A stretch of DNA of 12,090 nucleotides from Tubulinosema ratisbonensis (Eukaryota > Microsporidia > Tubulinosematidae): NCBI GenBank assembly GCA_004000155.1, contig RCSS01000145.1, positions 1-12,090 on the forward strand, written 5' to 3'. The position numbers and the translations under genes are program-made. The notes under the pieces are model-generated. The model was not told the origin of the DNA, made no database searches, and saw only the letters and a program-made list of their open reading frames with translations. Within the stretch, counting starts at the first letter, position 1. Each line of letters opens with the position of its first letter. Positions 1 through 7,715 of this stretch are shown here, one piece after another.

Positions 1-340
1 TTTTACTTATTTATTTCTTTTATTTTTGTTTGAGGAGTTAATATTACTATTTAGTTATGTAAAAACTAATATATTTACCCAAAACATACCCTTTTTATTT
101 AAAATTCTTTTAATCTTTTAGATGATATAAAACACATACACATTTAACATCTTATGACATAAAAGTCAGTGTCAGGTTATCATTTATATGATAGTTTCTA
201 GAACAATAAAACGATCTTTTTTAATTTTTAACATTAAAAAATATTTTATTTTATTTTTTGAATCAAAAATAATAATTAATTATTCGAAAATTAAATATTT
301 TTTATTATTTTTTATAAATGTTTATTTTTAATATTACCCT
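1..340. other. AT-rich upstream region of the 312-aa gene
   Basis: This stretch has no open reading frame of note on either strand. It is mostly A/T runs. The last 100 bases before the start codon are nearly pure A+T except for the CCC immediately before the ATG. A short imperfect palindrome (ATCAT, four bases, ATGAT) lies near 180-193. No recognisable TATA box or other element can be separated from the AT-rich background. Confidence 0.6.
337..339 (+). promoter_or_regulatory. CCC start-proximal motif (microsporidian type)
   Basis: The sequence directly before the start codon reads ATTACCCT-ATG. This CCC is the only C run in roughly 100 bases of nearly pure A/T. Microsporidian genes often carry a CCC or GGG motif just before the ATG, linked to transcription starts very close to the start codon and very short 5' leaders. 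The motif supports ATG 341 as the true start and the microsporidian assignment. A chance CCC cannot be excluded from a single gene. Confidence 0.6.
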
Positions 341-1279
341 ATGCAAGAAATAATAGCATCATCCGAAAAAATTTACTTGATGAGAAAAACTAGGAAAAAA
401 TTAGAAGAAGAAATAGAAAAAAAAGAAAAAGAAATAAAAGAAATGATCAAAGAAAATTTAGAAATATTTAATTACATAATTAACGTTGATTATAAAAGTA
501 TTTGTGATACAAGTAATTTAGAAGAGCATTTTAACATTTTGGTTGAGAAAAGAATAGAAAATATATCGGAAGAGACTTACAAACAAATACTTACCATGTA
601 TGAATCATTAATATTGCCATCAAAAAACTCTTCTTCTGATTCTTTTGAGAAAAAGAATCAAATTTTATTGAACATAGAAAATTTGTTAAAATTTTTATTT
701 TGCATAAAATTGTTTCAAGAAAAAAATGAAACAAAAAAAGACACTTATTTTCATTTNAATTTACTTTCCTTAGAATGTGTTTTTATGAGCCAAAATGAAA
801 TACTTTCCAAAATAAATCCAATAACCTTAGACTGGAACCTTTCTTCGGAGATAAAAGATCTTTTTAAAGAAAATATTAAAAAATATTTTAACTCAGAAGA
901 TTTAAATATTTTTATCATGAAAAAGAAATTAGATTTATTTTTGAAATATTTAAAAAATTTTATGAGCTTTCCAAAAGAAACTTTGGTTTATTTGAATTCT
1001 TTTTTGTTTCCTAAAAATTTTAGTGTAATTAATTTGATTAAAGAGAAGGATGTAAATTTGGTTGACTCAGAGAATATCATTAAAGAATTTTTTGGACAGG
1101 TAAATGAAATTTTGATTTGTTCTGATTTGCCTGAAGAGAACAAAGCTTTTATTTTTTCTTATATGGTTGTTATTAACAAAGGGATTGCTGTTTATGCAGA
1201 TACTTCTTATTTTAAGGATAAAGAAACTTATTATTTTGTTAAATGGATTGATTTTATAAAAGAAGAATTAAATTATTAA
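341..1279 (+). CDS. Hypothetical 312-aa protein with N-terminal coiled coil
   Basis: This is the only long uninterrupted reading frame in the window: ATG 341, TAA 1277-1279. I do not recognise the family. Residues about 13-45 are a charged Lys/Glu helix (MRKTRKKLEEEIEKKEKEIK) with coiled-coil character. The rest is Asn/Lys/Ile/Leu-rich and looks mostly alpha-helical, with no signal peptide, no clear membrane segment and no cysteine cluster or nucleotide-binding motif. The C-terminal 110 residues are slightly more hydrophobic, with aromatic-rich stretches. The CCC just upstream supports this start. One N at 757 leaves codon 139 as Phe or Leu. The length and all-helical look would suit a structural, tethering or kinetochore-type subunit, but this is only a guess. 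The absence of internal stops over 312 codons in such AT-rich DNA argues for a real gene. It has no operon-like neighbour. Confidence 0.85.
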   Translation: MQEIIASSEKIYLMRKTRKKLEEEIEKKEKEIKEMIKENLEIFNYIINVDYKSICDTSNLEEHFNILVEKRIENISEETYKQILTMYESLILPSKNSSSDSFEKKNQILLNIENLLKFLFCIKLFQEKNETKKDTYFHXNLLSLECVFMSQNEILSKINPITLDWNLSSEIKDLFKENIKKYFNSEDLNIFIMKKKLDLFLKYLKNFMSFPKETLVYLNSFLFPKNFSVINLIKEKDVNLVDSENIIKEFFGQVNEILICSDLPEENKAFIFSYMVVINKGIAVYADTSYFKDKETYYFVKWIDFIKEELNY

Positions 1280-2282
1280 AAATATTTTTAGTAAAAAATA
1301 TAAAATAAAAATTGATTTTTATATTTCCGTTTTTGCTTGTTTATATGATCTTTTTTATATTTAAAAATTTATTTTACTCTCATTTTTTGTTAAAAACTTA
1401 TTTAAAATGTCTATCTCGATTTTGGTTAAAGAATTGAAAAAAAATTATATTTTATTTTTGTTCTGAATAAACTAATTTTTAGGTTTTCAAGGGGTTTAAT
1501 GCATCTTTTAAGTTCAAAAAAAAATTGAAAATAATATTTTATGATATTTTTTTCCTATATTCATTTTTGAATTCGATTTCCTAAAATAATTCTTTACATT
1601 AATGATGCCTTCATCTACAAATAAAAATTCTTGTTTTTTTCTTTTTTCTGTAAACAGTAATTTATAAAAAATTTACAAATCTATTTTTCTTCTTTTGTTA
1701 TCTTCTACACTAAAAATGGTGGCAGAGGAAGCAATTTTTATTGTATAAAAATAACAATATCACAAGCTGCTTTAAAATTTACAATGCATTTAATAAACTA
1801 ATATTAAATGGTGAATTAAGCTCAAAATTTTATTTCATTTTATGATCCAACTAATAAAGAAAAATATTTGTATTTTTTTATTCTTTAGTCACTTAACTCT
1901 TAAATACTTATAGCATCAATTGAGAAGTAGTTAAAATAGTTTGTATTTGTTAAAGTATTAAAATTTCTGAAAGATAAGTGCAACTATAAACCAAATAAAA
2001 AGTTTTTTCTTGTTTTTAAATTTTAACGTGTATCCATTTAGTTATAAAATTTTAGGATAACTCCCATTTTTAGGGACAGGAAAAATTGAAGGGAATATTG
2101 CCTTTTTGATTTGAAATTCTTTATATGGTTGATTAATTTTTTTTATTTTAAAATTCTGTATTACAGTGGTTTTCATAAATATATTCCTAATTTTCTAAAA
2201 ATATTGTGGTAAACTGTTGATTTGCAGGTTTTATTAAGTTTTTTTTATTATTGTTATTTGAATACATAAAAGAAAAGTTGTC
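1280..2282. other. Gene-free AT-rich region
   Basis: About 1 kb without a supported gene on either strand. Stops occur every few tens of bases in all frames. No tRNA-like arm, LTR or transposase motif could be found. Slightly GC-richer patches at about 1715-1735 and 2060-2102 are short and match nothing I recognise. They may be remnants of very old inserted DNA. Confidence 0.5.
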
Positions 2283-2671
2283 ATTTATTTAAAATATTTT
2301 TTTAATCTAGAGATTTTTCTAAAAAAATCTGATGATTACAATAATATATTCAAAACTCCCAAATTTTTTTAAATTTCCCATAAATAAATTTCTGCTTTTC
2401 CAAAAATATTATCTCTGTTTTTCAAAATTATATTCACTTTATTCCAAGATTGAATTCCCTATTTTTCAAATATATATTCGCATTTTTCATAGATATAATT
2501 GCACTTTTTTTTCAATAATTTTATTCTAAAACATGACTCGTTTTTATAGTAAATAAAAAATTTTTTCGGGTACAAAATTAAAAGATAACAAAATATCGCC
2601 TATGTTGCAAATTACACAAATCATAAGTTAAATAGATTATTTTTTTATAAAACATTTACAGTTTAAAATAA
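2283..2671 (-). repeat. Left inverted arm with ~22-bp tandem repeat array
   Basis: Between about 2338 and 2527 the sequence repeats with a period of 20-23 bp. Unit starts are near 2396, 2418, 2438, 2460, 2482 and 2505. Each unit is a variant of TTTTTCAAAATTATATTCAC; read on the minus strand this is close to GAATATAATTTTGAAAAA. Units are diverged from one another. Outside the array, 2283-2298 matches the outer end of the right arm in inverse orientation. Inside it, 2537-2553 and 2643-2670 match the inner part of the right arm. The short open frame at 2332-2529 is only a by-product of this low-complexity repeat. Confidence 0.65.
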
Positions 2672-2673
2672 CT

Positions 2674-3922
2674 ATGCAAAAAAATTTTATTATATCGCTA
2701 AATTGGTAATAAAAACAAGAAAAGCGGTGACTAAGGAAATTTTTAATTTTGTTAAAAACATGCTTGAAATGAAAGGAACAAGATTAAAAATATAGCTAGC
2801 GCTGAGGAATTACCAGAAAGACAGTTACCAAAATTTTTAACAAAATTTTAAATAATGGACCGTTAATTATATTTTTTTGTACCCTAGGGATAAGAAAATC
2901 ATACAAAGATCTTTTCGCTATACATTCTATGCAAGAATATTTATACCTGTACGACGGAAACATACGGTAAAATGTGTTTCTTCATTCTTAGGCATAACCT
3001 AAGAAACTGCGAGCCTTTGACCCGCCAAATCCCCGTGACTCTATCGACTGTCTAAGTCTATCTTACCTTGTAGGCTTTGGTTACAACCTTTTTTTACATT
3101 TAAATAAAAACATGAGGCGACAGCTACTAACAAAAGAAATCAACCTAGTTTTGACAATTCTATAATACACAATTGTGTATCTTGTAAAAATGAATCCCAC
3201 TTGCTGAAATCAAACGAGAAATCCAAGAAAAAAAGGTGCTAAAATTACAATCTCAATCATTCACAATAAGCTAAAAAACTTTGGAATATCAAGAAAAAAA
3301 CTGTCTCTAATGCCAATTGAAAAAACAACATTTGGATTTTAGAAGCAAGAACAGTTTTTGCGAATATAATCTTACGAGTAGGATGCAATAAGCTCGTTTT
3401 TTTGGAAAGACAGGAATCAACTTAGATTCTTCAAGAGGTTTTAAATACTCTCGTAAACATTAAAGCTTATAAACATGTTTTTGCTAATAAAGGCAAAAAT
3501 CACAGTGTAATGACATAATAGAGAGTTATGGCTAAATTGCTTACGAAATCAAACGAATCCCTTATAATTCTGAATTGTTTATAGCTTATGTAAGAATTTA
3601 TTTATTAGACTTCTTTTCACGCAATCCTAAAAATTTTAGTCATGGATAATGCTAAGTTTCATCCATATATTAAAACAACCTTTTTAAGAGAAAGTAGAAT
3701 ACCGTATAAATTTTTAACCACTTATTCGCAACAACTTAACTTAATAGACGAGTTTTTTTCTATGATTAAACAAAGGTATTATGGTATTGATAATAATTCA
3801 CGTAGCATCGAAAGTAAATTAACTGATGTTTTTTGTCTGAATTTTTAAATGAGTGTCAAGGATATTACAGGAAACTTGACCAATGGTTAGAAAAGGCGAG
3901 AATTAAGCAAGATTTTATTTAA
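2674..3922 (+). pseudogene. Tc1/IS630-like DDE transposase, frameshifted relic
   Basis: Readable pieces in shifting frames trace one transposase. At 2719-2789 there is a helical N-terminal segment (EIFNFVKNMLEMKGTRLK), probably a helix-turn-helix. At about 3115-3300 there is a second DNA-binding-like part (IPLAEIKREIQEKK, then GISRKKLSLMP). The DDE core follows. Around 3395-3420 the strand holding the first catalytic Asp is damaged: GKTGIN is readable, but the usual DE before it is lost by indel. At 3642-3662 the second site is intact as VMDNAKFH. At 3718-3774 the third site reads YSQQLNLIDEFFSMIK, with an acidic residue 33 or 34 positions after the second Asp, where this superfamily has NPIE. 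After the stop at 3848 the frame shifts and a plausible C-terminus continues (DQWLEKARIKQDF) to TAA 3920-3922. At least five frameshifts or stops make it inactive. The N-terminal limit is uncertain; ATG 2674 is only a candidate. Confidence 0.8.
2983..3095. other. GC-rich island with hairpin inside the transposase relic
   Basis: About 3005-3060 is slightly over half G+C, far above the surrounding roughly 20 percent. Just before it a perfect 8-bp hairpin with a 5-base loop occurs at 2985-3005 (TTCTTAGG, CATAA, CCTAAGAA). The island falls between the two DNA-binding-like parts of the transposase relic and has no convincing transposase reading. A 56-codon open frame from 2998 matches nothing I recognise. 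In such AT-rich genomes, structured RNA genes or foreign inserts stand out in this way. I could not fit a tRNA, 5S rRNA or U6 snRNA to either strand, so its nature stays open. Confidence 0.4.
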
Positions 3923-4078
3923 TAAAATAAGTTATATAACCTTAACTGATATAAATATTACCTACTTGAATTTTTGTATTTAAAAAAATTTATGATGTTC
4001 ATAATTTTATTGTTGTATTAGTTCTATGTAAAATTTTTAATATGAAACAAAATTATACATAATTATAAATATTTATAT

Positions 4079-4440
4079 TTTATTAATCTGTAAATTTTAT
4101 AAAATTTAGAAAAACAGCTGTAGATATAAAATTACCTATAAAAGTAAAAGAGCAAAATAAAAAAATATAATATTGAAAAAATCAGATTATAACTGAAAAA
4201 TTGAGAAAATAATTATGAAACTAATGGAATATAATTTAAAAAATAGAAATATATATCTGGGAATTGAAAAAATATATTCGGAAACCGGAATATAATCTAT
4301 GGAAAACCGATATATAGATTATGGGTATTAAAAATATAACTTATAAAAATTTGGAATATAAATTTAATTAATATAAAATATAATTTTATAAATAGGGAAT
4401 GTAATTATTAAAACCTCTGTAATAATATTTAAATAAATTT
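4079..4440 (+). repeat. Right inverted arm with ~22-bp tandem repeat array
   Basis: From about 4161 to 4419, at least 12 degenerate units of 20-23 bp follow one another. Unit starts are near 4163, 4184, 4204, 4227, 4248, 4269, 4288, 4310, 4331, 4354, 4375 and 4398. The core is close to GAATATAATTTATGAAAAAC. This is the reverse complement of the unit in the left arm. The inner block at 4079-4104 (which reads TTTTATAAAATTTACAG on the minus strand) and the block at 4132-4152 also have inverted counterparts on the left. The outer block at 4424-4438 (AATATTTAAATAAAT) matches the reverse complement of 2284-2298 apart from one base of indel. Confidence 0.65.
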
Positions 4441-4507
4441 TAATATATTATTTAATTTAATATTAAATTTATTAAATGTTGGAACAGACCAGCCTTCGAT
4501 TTCTCTT

Positions 4508-4713
4508 TGTTATATCCTTAAGGATAGGCAACTGTAAGTAGGTGGTTTAAGAAAATAGACTTTAAAGATTATTTAACAAATTTATTTACTCTTTTATTCT
4601 GAGGGTAGAAGGAAATGGTTTAAATCCAAATTTTCTTTAAATATTAAATTTAATTAAAAAATGATATTCTTCGGGATTCAAACCAATGTGCCTTATGTTA
4701 TAAACCTATAACA
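4508..4713 (-). repeat. 3' LTR of the Ty3/gypsy relic
   Basis: It begins TGTTATATCC and ends TATAACA, so the ends form a 7-bp inverted repeat. It aligns along its whole length with 8497-8699, at roughly three quarters identity by eye with a few short gaps. The best shared blocks are AGGATAGGCA, ACAAATTTATTTAC followed by CTTTTATTCTGAG, and CTTATGT. On the minus strand it holds GGTTTGAATCC, close to a polymerase III B box. Integrase coding stops 30 bp inside its inner edge. Confidence 0.85.
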
Positions 4714-4742
4714 TTATTTCGACAACTAAAAGCGTAAGTTTT

Positions 4743-5720
4743 TTAAGTCTTAATATTGTACCACTGCTCTCTTTTTTTGAGATTAACCTGTATGGAATTC
4801 CTTGATAAAGAGGCTTTTGTTATCTTATAGGGTCCAGTGTAAGGGGCTCAGTTTTCCTTGTTTAAATTCTTTACAAAAACCTCTTTAACCTTTTCATATA
4901 TAAAATCTAATCTTTTGTTGTTTAATTCATTTTTATTTTTAAAACTATAAATGTTAAGCCTTCTTTAAACCTCTTTTTTCACTTCTTCGTAGTTATCTTA
5001 TCTTAATAATCTAAAAATATCTCTTTTAACAATAGCTGGGTATGTGAAGAATTTGTTGTGTAAGTTTTTATATAGTTTAGTTTTATTACTGCTTTATTAA
5101 TAATTTTCTTAGACTTTTAAATTTCTAAAATAATCCTGTTTCGTATTTCTACAATCCCATTTCCCTCGGTTTATAGGGTGAGATATGTCTGTGTTTCAAT
5201 TTAAGTTTGATCATCTGGTTAAAAAATTCCTTGCTTTTAAAAGTTCAGCCATTATCTGATATTATTATTTGTGATTTTCCATATTGTTTAATATATTTAC
5301 CAATCCTTTTATTGTCTCCCGTAGGGTTAAAAAAACAGGATAGATTTTTGTAAATTAGCTAAAAGATTCAATTACAACTATGAACCAAAACTCTTTATTT
5401 TTTTTATTCTTTTTAATAATCTCCGATTCCTTGGAAGGTCCTAAATGGTCTAAACTATTTTTTATGAAGTTTACTATATCCCAGGCTTCCTTTTTTTTGC
5501 AAATTTGTACTTGTTTACCTTATTTCTTATGCAGGATATACAGCTCTTAATTGTATTATGCAGTGATTTTATAATTTCCAGTATGAAAAAATAGTCTTTT
5601 ATTGTTAATTATAGTGATTTCTCACCAGGGTGTCTACAATACTTATGTAACTGGTAGCAGAGTTGGTCTTTAATAGCTTCTGATATATATATACGTCTTT
5701 TGCGGTCTATATATATATTT
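4743..5720 (-). pseudogene. Integrase domain relic (HHCC zinc site, D,D35E core, GPY/F)
   Basis: Integrase inserts the cDNA copy into the host chromosome. Reading down the minus strand, a lead-in (RKRRIYISEAIKDQL) comes first. The zinc-binding site follows as HKYCRH (5630-5647) and, 29 codons on, CISC (5531-5542), the standard H-x4-H-x29-C-x2-C. The catalytic core shows the first Asp in LDHLGP (codon 5448-5450) and the second in IISDNG (5254-5256). The Glu is in NGIVEIRN (5147-5149). The last two are 104 bases apart, a D35E spacing less one base. The GPYKIT motif (about 4818-4835) marks the C-terminal GPY/F module, and the frame ends at 4743. No chromodomain follows. Damage includes a stop at 5609-5611, a frameshift at the A run near 5500, a stop after VVIESFS, and others around the core. 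Confidence 0.88.
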
Positions 5721-5899
5721 GGGTTCTCTTTTTTCAATACAATATTATTATTTTTTATTAGATTATTTCTTTTTATTAAAATTTCTTTGGAGGGGGTATT
5801 GAATGTAATATTGTATAGTGATATCTTTAGTGCTGTAGTATTTCCCTTTCATTTTAAAAAGCAAGTCTGGCACTAGGTTCTATATTCCTTCCATATGGT

Positions 5900-6260
5900 T
5901 TATGGTAATGTTGAATTCGGTTAAGAGAAGTTACTATCTCAGTAATCGAGAGTTTGCAATACTTGTATTGTAAAGTAAGTTTTTATTATCTGTAAATACT
6001 TGTACTGGGTTATTAAGTATTAGTTCTTAAACTTCTTTAGAGATAAAAGTATACCTAGGAATTCCTTTTCGACTATAGTATATTTATGTTCCGTCTCATA
6101 GAATTTATGGGAATGTATCTGATTAACCCATGTAATTGTAACAAAACTTCAGAGCATGCTTTATTTAAACTGTCTGTTTTAAATATAAAATTTTTGTTTT
6201 CCTTAAAATGCAGGATTTTGATATTTTCATTTATTATTTTTATAATTTTATTCCTTAAAT
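5900..6260 (-). pseudogene. RNase H domain relic
   Basis: RNase H removes the RNA strand from RNA-DNA hybrids during reverse transcription. On the minus strand the first acidic site is FKTDSLNKACSEVL (Asp codon 6172-6174). The second is KYTIVEKEFLGILLSLKKF (Glu within 6062-6070). The third is VFTDNKNLLYN (Asp codon 5988-5990). This follows the usual Ty3/gypsy pattern. Then comes a tether-like end, TEFNITINHMEG (about 5900-5935), matching the segment that normally closes RNase H before integrase. A frameshift lies between the second and third sites near 6030, and further shifts lie between the first and second. A small open frame on the plus strand at 6086-6292 is only the antisense of this region. 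Confidence 0.85.
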
Positions 6261-6329
6261 TTATTAGTTCTATACGCTTACATTCTTTCTAGTTATTTTA
6301 TATGTGAATGGCACTAAATATTTATTTAG

Positions 6330-7050
6330 TCAGGGTATAAACGGGCGGAAACCTCAAAATAGTTTACCATTCTTTGATATTCTTTAATTGTTTTTGGGAC
6401 CATTTTACTTATCGTTAGCTTAAGATGTTCCAGGTTAGCTTTGTATCCACTGCCATCTATATCAAGTCATAGATACTTCACTTGTGTTTTGAAAAACGTA
6501 CTTTTTTCAAAGTTAATTTCATAGTTAAATTTTTGTAATATTTTATTACTTTTAATATGTTGGTTTCTTGTTCTTCTTTTGTTTTATTTAATAATAATAT
6601 GTCATCTACGAAAATGATTATATTTTCTATCCCTTCTAAAACCCCCGAGATTGTTCTTTAAAATAATTTAGGACTACTTTGTAGACCAAATGGAAAAGTT
6701 GTAAATCTGAATTGTCACTGTAGACANGTAAAACTTGTTATATCTTNTGATTNATTTTCAACTGGTATTTGNTAAAAACTANACGTCAAGTCTATTTTGN
6801 TGAAGANTTTCATATCTTTTAANAANTATAGNCTATNNTAAATTNCTGGNAAGTANTAGTTATCATCCTGGATATATTNNTTTACTNNGCGGTAGTCAAC
6901 AATTATTCTAATGTCATCATTTCCTTTTTTTCGTTATAAATATANGAGATGTAATGTTTGANGTTGTTCTGACTATGGTACNTTCTTTTNNNAGTTGATG
7001 TATTTTGTTNTTNAANTTNTGAAATAGTANTGGNTGTATNGGATAANCNT
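6330..7050 (-). pseudogene. Reverse transcriptase domain relic
   Basis: This domain would copy the element RNA into DNA. On the minus strand it starts with an N-terminal part reading NKIHQ..KE.TIVRT.SNIT and then IFITKK. After a frameshift near 6920 it continues IRIIVDYR, then KIDLT with the first catalytic Asp (6790-6792). FTTFPFGLQSSP follows, and the catalytic FVDD box is at 6601-6612, where most relatives have YVDD. The thumb/connection part reads LQKFNYEINFEKSTFF and SKMVPKTIKEYQRMVNYF. In-frame stops occur at 6715-6717, 6658-6660 and 6467-6469. The family assignment is firm. The N-terminal third contains many Ns. Confidence 0.9.
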
Positions 7051-7289
7051 TTNANGTTACNTGTATNTNNTTATCATAGTTNANCTTGACTGGGTTACAA
7101 TTACTTTTTTGTCNTNGNGGANTATTTTTNATTAATTCTGTAAAANTTTTATTAAAAGAGTAATTATCANTGTCTTTATTTACTATACTAGTTACTGATT
7201 TATCTACCAAAATGTTATCAANTTCTTNNGGTTTTAATACTTCTTNTANAAATGATATTGTATCTTTATAGNTGTTCAGACTTATGTGT

Positions 7290-7620
7290 CNTAGGTNCAT
7301 GTTAATTATGGCAGAATTTTNTTTNAAAAATCTAGTTCCTAAAATTATTTTACTGTTTAGANTTTTTACTAAAAGTAACTCANNGCTATANNTCAAGTNT
7401 ANNTTNTCAGAATTCTCGNAACTTAAAATTAAGANNTACTGATTTACTTATTTCATGTTCNCTTGAGTTTCCAAATANTANTNTANGTAAGANTACTTCN
7501 TGTTTTTCTAGTTGTAGGTCCTCNACTAGTTTTTCATCAATNTAGTTGTCNTTAGCACCTGTATCNACNANNGCATTTATTTCGTTCCCTTTNNCTATAA
7601 TNNNAGTATNANTGNTTTNA
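7290..7620 (-). pseudogene. Aspartic protease domain relic
   Basis: This retroviral-type aspartic protease would release mature proteins from the polyprotein and acts as a dimer. The active-site triad DTGA is at 7554-7565 on the minus strand, preceded by a hydrophobic strand and KGNEIN. The C-terminal hallmark strand reads SKIILGTRF (about 7325-7352). The DTGA part and the ILG part are in different frames: the first frame stops at 7407 and the second opens at about 7396, so a frameshift splits the domain. Many codons carry Ns, so the exact break could also be a sequence-quality artefact. Confidence 0.8.
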
Positions 7621-7715
7621 NTTGTNTNATACCATACTAGGGNNTNNAGTTCTTNNNTTTTNTGATNNGTTTNGAAGTTTTTTTNTTTTTNTTNTTTCAN
7701 TTCTTTNNACTTGTT

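Larger units (their letters stand above)
2283..4440 (+). mobile_element. Decayed DNA transposon with foldback-like inverted arms
   Basis: A Tc1/IS630-like transposase relic (about 2674-3922) lies between two regions that are inverted copies of each other in outline. The left arm is about 2283-2671 and the right arm about 4079-4440. Both contain a tandem array of degenerate units of about 22 bp, in opposite orientations. Blocks outside and inside the arrays also match in inverted order: AAATAAAT next to AATATTT at the outer ends, then CTC, TTTTATAG and TAA, then TTTTATAAAA and TTTACAG. Long inverted arms built of short tandem repeats are known from foldback-type elements; their association with a Tc1/IS630-like transposase is my inference. 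The exact ends and target duplication are not resolved. The alternative is two unrelated minisatellites flanking a transposase relic. Confidence 0.6.

Noticed and set aside
2332..2529. 65-codon open frame on the plus strand
   Set aside because: It coincides exactly with the degenerate 22-bp repeat array. The protein is Phe/Ile/Tyr low-complexity and has no start motif.
2568..2884. Exact 10-bp inverted repeat GGGTACAAAA / TTTTGTACCC as possible terminal repeats of a small MITE
   Set aside because: The right copy lies inside the N-terminal part of the transposase relic, and similarity does not extend beyond 10 bp; probably chance.
2983..3095. tRNA or 5S rRNA gene in the GC-rich island
   Set aside because: No cloverleaf with a proper acceptor stem and T arm could be drawn on either strand; partial pairings only.
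5682..5722. Two TATATATATA tracts flanking a GC-richer core as a regulatory hairpin
   Set aside because: They are explained by integrase coding on the minus strand, where they encode IYI repeats in the lead-in to the zinc site.
6086..6292. 68-codon open frame on the plus strand
   Set aside because: It is antisense to the RNase H part of the retroelement, whose catalytic motifs read on the other strand.
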